The notes beneath the pieces were generated by a model that saw only the letters and a program-made list of their open reading frames with translations, had not been told where the DNA came from and did not search any database. Position numbers and translations under genes: made by a program. From the NCBI RefSeq assembly GCF_002210425.1, contig NZ_MWQK01000004.1:406531-470530 (forward strand): 64,000 bases of DNA, in the 5' to 3' direction. This DNA is from Fibrobacter sp. UWB2. GTDB lineage: Bacteria > Fibrobacterota > Fibrobacteria > Fibrobacterales > Fibrobacteraceae. This document shows, piece by piece, positions 26,267 through 33,662 of this stretch (position 1 is the first letter of the stretch; the number at the start of each line of letters is the position of its first letter).

Positions 26267-27325
26267 ATGAAGTTTAAGTCCTGTTCTATTTCACTGCTTA
26301 TGGCGTTGCTGTTTTCTGCAACGGTCTTTGCCGCAAGCGATGAGAAGCTGGACCACGACTACTCCATCCTGTCCGTATTCGTGCAGCCGTCGATTTCGTT
26401 CATCGGGTTTACCGAACGAGAATATTTTCAGGACGCCATCGATACGATTTACTACGGATTCAAGGCGACAGCCGTCAACAGCGCCGAATCCTTGAACGTC
26501 GCAAAGCAGGATTTCCAAAAGGTGAACTTCTGCTTCCCGATTACGGCGGGAATCCAGTGGCAATTCCGCGAAGACCAGTTCTTAAGCGCGGGCATCGGGT
26601 TTATCTACGACAACGAATCCGTCGTGCTGACCGACCGCAAGAGCAACACGCACAGCTACAAGTACACACTCCAGGGCGTTCCGCTATTCCTTGAATACCG
26701 GTTGGCGCTCCCCAAGAACTTCATCACACTCAGCACGGGCGGACTTTTCAGTATTGCAGTCCGTTGGTACTGGACATTGCCGGGCACCGAAATCTACACG
26801 ACATGGGGCAAACTCGAAGCGGAAAACTCCCCGTTTGGCGCTGGCTTTGGCGTAAGTGTCGGCTATCTATTTGCAACCTGGAACAACTTTAAGCTTTATG
26901 GCGACATCGGATTTAACTCTATTTCGGTGAAGTCCAACAAGCCATTTTCATCAATCGTCCCGAACGGTCCTGACGAAAAGGCAAAATGGAACCTAGGTGG
27001 GATACAATTGCAAATTAGAGGTTCATTCGGGTTATGGAACAAGCCTAAGCCCAAGGATGACGACGACGATGATGACGATGACGGCGAAGGCAAGAAGCCC
27101 AAAGTCAAAATCATCGACGATACGAAGAAAGATTCTATCGCTACAACGCAAGATTCCGCGAAAATCGACACGAGTGTTGTGCAAGATTCCGCAAAAGTCG
27201 CAGATTCACTGAAGACTGCAGTGCAAGATTCCGCCGGGACTTCGCCGGTTTCGAGTACGCCAGCACCTCAAGACGCGCCCCAAAAGAGCGCGGATCCTGC
27301 AAACGTAAAATCAAAAGGTGACTGA
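26267..27325 (+). CDS. Predicted outer-membrane beta-barrel-like protein with acidic tail
   Basis: I do not recognise a named family. The 352-residue protein has a Sec signal peptide (SISLLMALLFSATVFAAS), then about 220 residues of alternating strands (AGIQWQFREDQFLSAGIGFIYDNES, GVSVGYLFATWNNFKLYGDIGF) consistent with an eight- to ten-stranded barrel. Residues ~265-280 hold a run of Asp (KDDDDDDDDDG), possibly binding calcium. After it come three near-copies of TTQDSAKID/VVQDSAKVAD/AVQDSAGTS, a flexible tail. It begins 8 bp after the BamD-like gene and overlaps the PHP gene by 1 bp (TGATG), so the three genes are one operon. Confidence 0.6.
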   Translation: MKFKSCSISLLMALLFSATVFAASDEKLDHDYSILSVFVQPSISFIGFTEREYFQDAIDTIYYGFKATAVNSAESLNVAKQDFQKVNFCFPITAGIQWQFREDQFLSAGIGFIYDNESVVLTDRKSNTHSYKYTLQGVPLFLEYRLALPKNFITLSTGGLFSIAVRWYWTLPGTEIYTTWGKLEAENSPFGAGFGVSVGYLFATWNNFKLYGDIGFNSISVKSNKPFSSIVPNGPDEKAKWNLGGIQLQIRGSFGLWNKPKPKDDDDDDDDDGEGKKPKVKIIDDTKKDSIATTQDSAKIDTSVVQDSAKVADSLKTAVQDSAGTSPVSSTPAPQDAPQKSADPANVKSKGD

Positions 27326-28944
27326 TGAGTTTTTGGCCGGGGGAAAAATTGCGTTATGCAGAAACGCATTTTAAGTTCAAGCTACCCTGGTCGCTCCTTT
27401 ACAAGCCGTGGCCCGAAATCATTTTCGATGCACCGTTCCAATTTGTGCCGGGGGTAGAACCTTACCTCTGGATTGTCGTGCGTGACGCAGACCATTTCCC
27501 GACAACAATTAAAAATGCGGAAATTGTTTTAAAAACGCGGACGCAAAATGCGCAGGCTCCGGATTTGCAGTTACAAGATGCGCCGCAACCGGACATCGTC
27601 ATCCGCAAAGACTTGAATATCGAAGTCTGCAATCAGATGAAATTCATTCCGCTTGCGCTCGGGAAAATCCCGGCAGGCACATACGAAGCGCATTGCAAAC
27701 TGACCGTTGAACGCGAAGGTAAATCGCAAACGTTTGAACGCTGGAACTTGTCAAGACTCAAACCCGTTCCGCTCCGCTTTAAAGTCTTGAACGAGATGCC
27801 GCCCATCGCCCCCGGCTACGCCGCAGGCGAAATGCACTGCCACACGCACTACTCCGCAGACCATGTGGAATACGGCGCCACGCCCGAAGTCTTGCAGCTC
27901 GCCGCCAAGGCGGTCGGGCTCGACTTTGTGAACTGCACCGACCACGCTTACGACTTTGCATTCACGCAAGAGGACTACACCAAGGAAGCAGACTCACCCG
28001 TTCCGAGATTCCAGAAGTTGCGCGAAGAAATCGCAGCGCTCCCAGTGAAAGATGAAAACGGAGGCGATATGCCGCTCATGCTCGCCGGCGAAGAAGTATC
28101 TGCAGGGAACAGCAAAGGCGAGAATGTACACATGACAGTCCTCGCCCCCGAAGGTTACCTCCCGGGGCTCGGCGACTGCGGCCGCTATTGGCTCGAAAAC
28201 AGACCAACGCGTAGCATCAAGCAAATCCTGAACATGACCGAGGCGCACTGCTTCGCAGCGCATCCGTTCCAGCAAATGGGACTCTTGGAAAAGTTCGTGT
28301 TCCGTCGCGGTTACTGGAAGCCCGAAGATTTGCAACTGAAAAACAAGCATTCGATTCGCGGACTGCAATTCTGGAACGGCATCCGCGATGAAGGTTTCAA
28401 GCTCGGTCGAGAATTTTGGATAAATGAATTAGGCAAAGGCAATTATTTGCTCCCCATCGGCGGAAACGATGCCCACGGCGACCTGAACAGCATGACTGCT
28501 GTAGACTTGCCACTTATTTCGCTCAAGCACACCCGTGCGCATACCTTCGGGAATGTAAGAACGGTGATTAAACTAGATGAGAGTGGAGCAAAACAAAAGT
28601 CCCCGCTCTCGCTTGCAGACATTAACGCAGCCTTCGCAGCAGACAACTGCTACATTACGGATGGTCCTGCCCTCTGGTGGGAACGCGACAATAACGGAAT
28701 CACGTTCCACGCCCGCAGCAACAAAGAGACCGGCGGTGGATTCCGCTATGTTCGCATTTACGGTCGCCGCATACAGAACAACGGGAAGTTCGCCCCCGAA
28801 GAAGAAGTCATGATCGGGAGCCAAGTTGCCACCCCCGACCACGCCGACATTCCGGTCGCGACACTCGGATTTGCTTACGTCCGCGCCGAATGCGAAACGG
28901 CTACCGGCAAGTTCGCTCTCACATCTGCAGCACAGTTGCTCTGA
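27325..28944 (+). CDS. PHP-domain metal-dependent phosphoesterase-like protein
   Basis: The 539-residue protein has an N-terminal beta-rich region (~1-160) and a PHP-type domain from about residue 165. The entry motif GEMHCHTHYSADH gives the first metal-binding histidines, NCTDHAYDF the second set and GGNDAHGD the terminal acidic/His site. PHP domains act as phosphoesterases on phosphate esters or nucleotides, and related proteins are annotated CehA/McbA-like. The last 120 residues contain a beta-sandwich-like segment (RYVRIYGRRIQNNGKFAPEEEV). The substrate is unknown. It ends the operon started by the BamD-like gene. Confidence 0.75.
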   Translation: MSFWPGEKLRYAETHFKFKLPWSLLYKPWPEIIFDAPFQFVPGVEPYLWIVVRDADHFPTTIKNAEIVLKTRTQNAQAPDLQLQDAPQPDIVIRKDLNIEVCNQMKFIPLALGKIPAGTYEAHCKLTVEREGKSQTFERWNLSRLKPVPLRFKVLNEMPPIAPGYAAGEMHCHTHYSADHVEYGATPEVLQLAAKAVGLDFVNCTDHAYDFAFTQEDYTKEADSPVPRFQKLREEIAALPVKDENGGDMPLMLAGEEVSAGNSKGENVHMTVLAPEGYLPGLGDCGRYWLENRPTRSIKQILNMTEAHCFAAHPFQQMGLLEKFVFRRGYWKPEDLQLKNKHSIRGLQFWNGIRDEGFKLGREFWINELGKGNYLLPIGGNDAHGDLNSMTAVDLPLISLKHTRAHTFGNVRTVIKLDESGAKQKSPLSLADINAAFAADNCYITDGPALWWERDNNGITFHARSNKETGGGFRYVRIYGRRIQNNGKFAPEEEVMIGSQVATPDHADIPVATLGFAYVRAECETATGKFALTSAAQLL

Positions 28945-28947
28945 CAG

Positions 28948-28985
28948 CGTTTCAAAAAATTCCTTAAATATTTGCTTTTGAAACG
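28948..28985. promoter_or_regulatory. 10-bp inverted repeat upstream of a sigma-54 promoter
   Basis: CGTTTCAAAA (28948-28957) and TTTTGAAACG (28976-28985) are perfect 10-bp arms separated by 18 bp. The site lies about 100-130 bp before the sigma-54-type promoter at 29081, the usual distance of an enhancer-binding-protein site. It is also just after the PHP gene stop, so a terminator role is an alternative, though no T-run follows. Confidence 0.5.
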
Positions 28986-29080
28986 ATTGCATGTTATTTT
29001 TTGAACAAGCAGGAACACTTATTGTTTTTGATTTTTAGTGAATTTTGCTTTTGGGGAATATTTAAAGTTGGTTTTCCTTT

Positions 29081-29098
29081 TTGGCACGCAGTTTGCTT
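29081..29098 (+). promoter_or_regulatory. Sigma-54 (RpoN) type -24/-12 promoter of the rhomboid gene
   Basis: TTGGCAC-N5-TTGCT fits the consensus TGGCAC-N5-TTGCW at every fixed base, with GG at -24 and GC at -12. The predicted start is near 29108, 46 bp before ATG 29154, which has an AAGGAAGG ribosome binding site. I found no other such match in this window. Presence of RpoN in this genome is assumed. Confidence 0.7.
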
Positions 29099-29153
29099 CT
29101 AAACTAAAAAATAAGATGTCCGATTTTACTAATGATGCAGAAGGAAGGTCGCC

Positions 29154-30191
29154 ATGCCACACTTTATATCGCCCATGATTCGCCGCCGACCGGATGCAGA
29201 TAAACTCGGCACAGACCCGCGTGCAATCCAAGAATCCGCGCCATCCCCGATTGTACAAAGCATCGATTTTTCGCAGACCGCGCCGCCATCAACAGAACAA
29301 GGCTCCGAGCAGTTCGAAGAACAGCAACAGATTCCGCCCGATGTCCGCGTGAGCGAGGGCGGTTTTAGGCAAATCCGCGACGAGAGTCTCGTGCTTTTGT
29401 CACAGGGCATTACGCACCGCATCGAGCGCTCCGAAGAAGGCCCGTTCCAGATTTTCGTGGAGCCTGAAAAACGCCGTGCAGCGCAATTCCAGATTCGCCT
29501 CTACCACCGCGAGAATCCTCCACGCGACGAGAACCCGCCGCTCCCGCTAAAGTTCACGCTACACCCGCTCTGGGTGCTCGCCATTCCCATCGCCTGTACG
29601 CTGTTGGACTTCTCCGACATTTCCATCCAGATGCACAATGCAGGCATTGCCGATGCATCAAAAATCTTGCGCGGAGAATGGTGGCGCACGATTACCGCCA
29701 TGACGCTCCATGCCGATAGCCGCCACCTCGCATCAAACCTCGTCTCGGGATTCTTGGCGCTGAGCCTACTCCATTACCGCATCCCCCTCGCGAAGCTCGT
29801 GCCGTTCCTAGCGGTCGCAAGCGCTATTGCCAACTTCTTCGTTGCGCTCACAGTGCAGACAAGCTTCCGTTCGCTCGGCTTTTCCGGCTTCGTATTTGCA
29901 ACCATCGGTTGCCTCGCCGTCATCGAGTTCCGTCTCATGCCGCGCGAAACGCACGGTATGCTCCGTCGCTTTGCGCCGCTCTGCGGCGCCGCCTCGCTCG
30001 CCGTATTCCTCGGTCTCGGCGAAAACGCCGACATCCTCGGCCACCTGTATGGATTCATCGCGGGCCTACTTTGCGGATTCATCCCAAAAAAGAAGACGCT
30101 CCGCTGGGGAACGCCTACAGTCGCGGCCGACATCCTTTGGATTGCCGCCTACTACGCATTGTTTATCATCGGCTGGACTTTAGCCATCTGA
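29154..30191 (+). CDS. Rhomboid-family intramembrane serine protease
   Basis: The 345-residue protein has a cytoplasmic N-terminal region of ~130 residues, rich in Glu/Gln/Pro, and then six membrane helices. Rhomboid motifs are the HADSRHLASN segment in loop 2, GFSGFVFA with the nucleophilic Ser, and GHLYGF with the catalytic His. Rhomboids cleave membrane-protein substrates within the bilayer. The ATG at 29154 follows a strong AAGGAAGG. A sigma-54-type promoter lies 56 bp upstream. The N-terminal region (EEGPFQIFVEPEKRRAAQFQI) has no domain I can name. Confidence 0.88.
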   Translation: MPHFISPMIRRRPDADKLGTDPRAIQESAPSPIVQSIDFSQTAPPSTEQGSEQFEEQQQIPPDVRVSEGGFRQIRDESLVLLSQGITHRIERSEEGPFQIFVEPEKRRAAQFQIRLYHRENPPRDENPPLPLKFTLHPLWVLAIPIACTLLDFSDISIQMHNAGIADASKILRGEWWRTITAMTLHADSRHLASNLVSGFLALSLLHYRIPLAKLVPFLAVASAIANFFVALTVQTSFRSLGFSGFVFATIGCLAVIEFRLMPRETHGMLRRFAPLCGAASLAVFLGLGENADILGHLYGFIAGLLCGFIPKKKTLRWGTPTVAADILWIAAYYALFIIGWTLAI

Positions 30192-30199
30192 TATAAAAA

Positions 30200-30490
30200 C
30201 TAAAGTGTCGGACCTTCTTTCGCATTCTTGTCGTTTAGCTTCTTCAGTTCAATAAAGAACTTTTCGACGACCTGCTTCTGGATCCGCCTCTGCTCGTCTT
30301 CACTAAAATTGTGGTTACGCGCCCTAAACTCGACAGCGAGTTCATCGCACTTCGCTTTGTCGTATTCGTGCGTTTCGCACTTGATGCCGCTATCGACCAC
30401 TTCATTCACAAACTTTTCAGGGGAATCTCCACATGCAGTGAAAGACAATGACACGACGGCCACTATTAAAGCCCATAAAAATATTTTCAT
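30200..30490 (-). CDS. Small lipoprotein, function unknown
   Basis: The 96-residue product has a lipoprotein signal (MKIFLWALIVAVVSLSFTACGDS). The mature part of ~75 residues is charged and helical (KCDELAVEFRARNHNFSEDEQRRI), with three Cys including the lipidated one. The ATG at 30490 follows GGGAGGG, which decides it over an in-frame ATG 15 bp upstream. It is convergent with the rhomboid gene, 8 bp away. No family is recognised. Confidence 0.7.
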   Translation of the reverse strand: MKIFLWALIVAVVSLSFTACGDSPEKFVNEVVDSGIKCETHEYDKAKCDELAVEFRARNHNFSEDEQRRIQKQVVEKFFIELKKLNDKNAKEGPTL

Positions 30491-30579
30491 GGCCCACCCT
30501 CCCATTTTAGGTTGTGTATAATATCAATATACTTTTTTAAAAAGTCATTGATTGTAAATAGATTTTTAAGAAGAACTTC

Positions 30580-30655
30580 ATGCGGGCGGGGCCCCAGCTC
30601 GGAGTTGCGAAGGCCGCACGGGCCCCTCCCTGCACCCTCCCCATCCTTGGCCGAC
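30580..30655. repeat. GC-rich intergenic element
   Basis: About 75 bp of very GC-rich DNA, with the palindromes GGGGCCCC (30588-30595) and GGGCCC (30620-30625), sits in otherwise AT-rich intergenic DNA between the small lipoprotein and the TPR gene. It looks like an interspersed element of this genus, but only one copy is in the window. The rest of the 30491-30742 gap holds no gene I can support. Confidence 0.35.
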
Positions 30656-30742
30656 GCTTTATTCTCTAAACGATTTCTTTTTTTCACTTATTAAAGAATA
30701 ATTCTCGCCTTAACTAAAAGAAATTTTCTACAAACACCTCCA

Positions 30743-30773
30743 TAAAAAAATCCGTCCCCAATAAGGAGACGGA
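30743..30773 (-). terminator. Intrinsic terminator of the TPR gene
   Basis: On the minus strand TCCGTCTCC pairs with GGGGACGGA around the loop TTATT, followed by seven T. It lies 27 bp after the TPR gene stop. Confidence 0.85.
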
Positions 30774-30799
30774 CTTAAATTTTTCAGAAAATCTAGCGA

Positions 30800-31486
30800 T
30801 TAGAGGCTAGCGAGGAACTTGCGAGCCTTGTCAGCAAAGGCGCGGTTGTCGCCATAGACCTGGAGGAGACGTTCGGCAGTAGCCTTAGCCTTGTCGCTTG
30901 CGCCGAGCTGCTGGTACACGAGAGTGAGCTTCCACATGGCGTCTGCAACCATCGGGACCTCGTCAGCCGGTTCGTCCTTCTGGTAGCGGTCTTCCTTGTC
31001 GCCAGTGCGCTTGCCGAATTCAGCAATGTACTTTTCGAGGAAGTTTGCTGCGGCGGAGAAGTCGCCCTTTTCCATCTTCACAGCGGCAAGACCATGCATG
31101 GCAGCCGAACGCACGAGAGCGACGGAACCAGCGTTATCCAAAGAGTTCTGGAAATGAAGAGCAGCACCATCAAAGTCCTTCTTTTCGAACTTGATGTTAC
31201 CAGCAAGGAGGGATGCCTTAGCCAAGGCGAGGCCTTCAAGCTTGCCAGAAGCAATCTTGCTTTCGAATTCCACGAGAGCGCTATCCTTTTCGTTCGCATA
31301 GAGATAAGTGAGACCCACGCCGATGAGTTCGCTCTGTTCGGCAGCAGCCACCTTGCGAGCTTCCTTATACTGGACAATGCCAGCGATAATCGCGAAGAGG
31401 ATGACAAACGCCACAGCAATCTTTGTACCGTGCTGGACAAAGAAGGCTTTAAGTTCAGAATTATTGTTATTAGATTCGTTAGCCAT
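30800..31486 (-). CDS. Membrane-anchored TPR-like protein
   Basis: The 228-residue product starts with a hydrophilic Asn-rich segment and then one TM helix (IAVAFVILFAIIAGIVQY, about residues 22-42). The following region forms TPR-like helices (KDSALVEFESKIASGKLEGLALAKASLLAGNI, FDGAALHFQNSLDNAG, AMWKLTLVYQQLGASDKAKATAERLL). This is the layout of YfgM/tetratricopeptide repeat-like domain proteins, which assist folding of exported proteins at the Sec translocon. It stands alone, with an intrinsic terminator downstream. Confidence 0.75.
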   Translation of the reverse strand: MANESNNNNSELKAFFVQHGTKIAVAFVILFAIIAGIVQYKEARKVAAAEQSELIGVGLTYLYANEKDSALVEFESKIASGKLEGLALAKASLLAGNIKFEKKDFDGAALHFQNSLDNAGSVALVRSAAMHGLAAVKMEKGDFSAAANFLEKYIAEFGKRTGDKEDRYQKDEPADEVPMVADAMWKLTLVYQQLGASDKAKATAERLLQVYGDNRAFADKARKFLASL

Positions 31487-31558
31487 AATTAAGCTTCCAT
31501 GTTAAAAATTTTCTCGTAGACCAATCATAGAAAAAAAAATAAAGGTTGTCAGTAAATC

Positions 31559-31587
31559 TTGACAAGAAATAATCGTTTTACTATATT
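31559..31587 (+). promoter_or_regulatory. Promoter of the tRNA-Thr gene
   Basis: TTGACA (31559-31564) and TATATT (31582-31587) are spaced by 17 bp. The predicted start is near 31594, five bases before the mature tRNA. This is the clearest housekeeping promoter in the window and gives the -10 form used to judge others. Confidence 0.9.
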
Positions 31588-31598
31588 TGTCCCCGTTC

Positions 31599-31671
31599 GC
31601 CGCTCTAGCTCAGCTGGTAGAGCAGCTGATTCGTAATCAGCAGGTCGGCAGTTCAAATCTGCTGGGCGGCT
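31599..31671 (+). tRNA. tRNA-Thr (anticodon CGT)
   Basis: The 73-nt sequence folds as a cloverleaf. The acceptor arm pairs GCCGCTC with GGGCGGC (one G-U pair) and the discriminator is T. The D-arm holds GCTCAGCTGGTAGAGC, the anticodon arm is GCTGA-TTCGTAA-TCAGC with anticodon CGT (codon ACG, Thr), the variable loop has 5 nt and the T-arm is GGCAG-TTCAAAT-CTGCT. The CCA end is not encoded. Confidence 0.95.
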
Positions 31672-31677
31672 CGAAAG

Positions 31678-31709
31678 ACTCCTCGGACACAAGTCCGGGG
31701 AGTTTTTTT
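31678..31709 (+). terminator. Intrinsic terminator of the tRNA-Thr gene
   Basis: ACTCCTCGGAC pairs with GTCCGGGGAGT around the loop ACAA, followed by a run of T. It lies seven bases after the mature tRNA. Confidence 0.93.
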
Positions 31710-31774
31710 GTAAGATTTTCAGCAAAAACGTACGACTTGCGAAACGCGCCCTAAATAACTAAATTTGGCACTCT

Positions 31775-33550
31775 ATGAATCCGAATGGCGCAATTATTGT
31801 ACAAAGTAACCTCGAAATCATGGTCGAGGTCGATAATCCTAATTACACTACCGCACGTGATGCAATCGCTCCTTTTACAGAGCTCGTCAAGAGCCCAGAG
31901 CACCTGCACACTTACAAGATTTCTCATTTGAGCTTGTGGAACGCTGCCGCAACAGGGCTGCGCGCACCCGAAGTCCTCGAAAGACTCGAAAGCCAGAGCC
32001 GCTACCCCATTCCGCCGACCGTTGTCACAGAAATCGAAGACTATATGGCTCGTTACGGCTTGCTTCGTCTCAAAAAAGAAGACGGACGCTTGATGATGGA
32101 ATCTGATGACAAATTAATGTTCCTCGAAATTTGCAAGTTGAGGGACGTTGAACCTTTTATTATCGAGCACATCGATGACACGCACGTTGTTGTTGACCCC
32201 GAACGCCGCGGCCATTTGAAGATGGTCCTTACCAACGCAGGTTTCCCGGTCGAAGACTTGGCTGGTTACACCGTTGGCGACCCGCTCCCCATCCAGCTCC
32301 GCGAAACGACCGTTTCCGGAAAGCCGTTCAAGCTCCGCGATTACCAGAAGGATGCCGCACAAGTGTTCTACGCAAGCGGTAGCGAAAAGGGCGGTTCCGG
32401 CGTGATTGTTCTCCCCTGCGGTTCCGGTAAGACCGTGATTGGCCTTGCCACCATGGCTTTGGTACAAACTAAGACCTTGATTTTGACACCGAACATTTCG
32501 TCTTCCCGCCAGTGGATCCGCGAAATCTGCGACAAGACGAACCTTACGCTTGACCAGGTCAAGGAATACTCCGGCGAAGTGAAGGAAATCGGTCCGGTGA
32601 CGGTTGCCACTTACCAGATCTTGACGCAACGCAAGCGCGCCAAGAAGGGTGACGAAAACAAGGAAGGCAAGGAACCAGAAATGACCGAAGAAGAGGTCAA
32701 GAAGGAACTTGCAAACTTCCCGCTCTTTAGCCAGGAAAAGTGGGGCCTCATGATTTACGACGAAGTCCACTTGCTCCCGGCTCCGGTGTTCCGCTTGAGT
32801 ACCGAAATGCAGGCCACGCGCCGCTTGGGCCTTACGGCAACACTCGTCCGTGAAGACCACAAGGAAACCGAAGTGTTCAGCTTGATTGGACCGAAAAAGT
32901 TCGACATTCCATGGCGCATCTTGGAAGCACAAGGCTGGATTGCAACTGCTGACTGTAACGAAATCCGCATCCCGATGGATCCGGAACTAAAAATGAAGTA
33001 TGCGCTTGCCCCCGTGCGCGACAAGATTACGCTCGCGAGCACGAACCCCGAAAAGACGGACATCGTCGAACGCCTGCTCAAGTACTTCAGCAAGCCGGAT
33101 GACCGCGTGCTCATCATCGGCCAGTACATCGACCAGCTCGAAGCGCTCTCCGAAGACCTCCAGATTCCGCTGATTACCGGCAAGACGCCGAACAAGGAAC
33201 GCGAAAAGCTCTACGGAGCCTTCCGTTCGGGCGCGCAGAAGAACCTCATGGTTTCGAAGGTCGGTAACTTCGCTATCGACTTGCCGGACGCAAACGTGCT
33301 CATCCAGATTTCGGGTACGTTCGGAAGCCGCCAGGAAGAAGCCCAGCGTCTCGGCCGCGTGCTCCGTCCCAAGAGCGACGGCGGTGCCGCCCACTTTTAC
33401 AGCATCGTGACGCAGGACTCCAAGGAACAGGAATTCGCCATGAACCGCCAGCTGTTCCTCACGGAACAGGGCTATGCCTATAAAATCATCAAGCGCGGCG
33501 ACTGGGACATTCTCATGAGGTCGCCCGAGGAACTCGCCGCAAGAGCATAG
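31775..33550 (+). CDS. XPB/Rad25-type superfamily 2 DNA helicase
   Basis: The 591-residue protein matches bacterial XPB homologues. The N-terminal ~200 residues carry the XPB damage-recognition-like part (PNYTTARDAIAPFTELVKSPEHLHTYKISHLSLWNAAATG). The helicase core begins KLRDYQKDAA, followed by Walker A LPCGSGKTV, the Walker B box IYDEVHLLPAPVFR, GLTATLVRED and the C-terminal motif VI QEEAQRLGRVLRP. XPB is a 3'-5' helicase; in bacteria its partner is often the nuclease Bax1, which is not seen here. No ribosome binding site is evident before ATG 31775. Confidence 0.9.
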   Translation: MNPNGAIIVQSNLEIMVEVDNPNYTTARDAIAPFTELVKSPEHLHTYKISHLSLWNAAATGLRAPEVLERLESQSRYPIPPTVVTEIEDYMARYGLLRLKKEDGRLMMESDDKLMFLEICKLRDVEPFIIEHIDDTHVVVDPERRGHLKMVLTNAGFPVEDLAGYTVGDPLPIQLRETTVSGKPFKLRDYQKDAAQVFYASGSEKGGSGVIVLPCGSGKTVIGLATMALVQTKTLILTPNISSSRQWIREICDKTNLTLDQVKEYSGEVKEIGPVTVATYQILTQRKRAKKGDENKEGKEPEMTEEEVKKELANFPLFSQEKWGLMIYDEVHLLPAPVFRLSTEMQATRRLGLTATLVREDHKETEVFSLIGPKKFDIPWRILEAQGWIATADCNEIRIPMDPELKMKYALAPVRDKITLASTNPEKTDIVERLLKYFSKPDDRVLIIGQYIDQLEALSEDLQIPLITGKTPNKEREKLYGAFRSGAQKNLMVSKVGNFAIDLPDANVLIQISGTFGSRQEEAQRLGRVLRPKSDGGAAHFYSIVTQDSKEQEFAMNRQLFLTEQGYAYKIIKRGDWDILMRSPEELAARA

Positions 33551-33579
33551 TCTCGTTAGAAGCGGCGTCTAGCAAACGC

Positions 33580-33608
33580 AAAAAGCTCCGCCATCGCGGA
33601 GCTTTTTT
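33580..33608. terminator. Bidirectional intrinsic terminator
   Basis: AGCTCCGC and GCGGAGCT form an 8-bp stem around CATC, flanked by A-runs and T-runs. It lies between the convergent XPB and MBG-repeat genes and can serve both. Confidence 0.93.
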
Positions 33609-33662
33609 GTTTTGTTCCAAGCATTCCCCCCCCGTCAAGCGGGGAGAGCGAGGATAGCGAGG

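Noticed and set aside
30487..30687. A 66-codon frame across the GC-rich intergenic element
   Set aside because: No ribosome binding site, composition shifts sharply inside the frame, and it overlaps the lipoprotein start.
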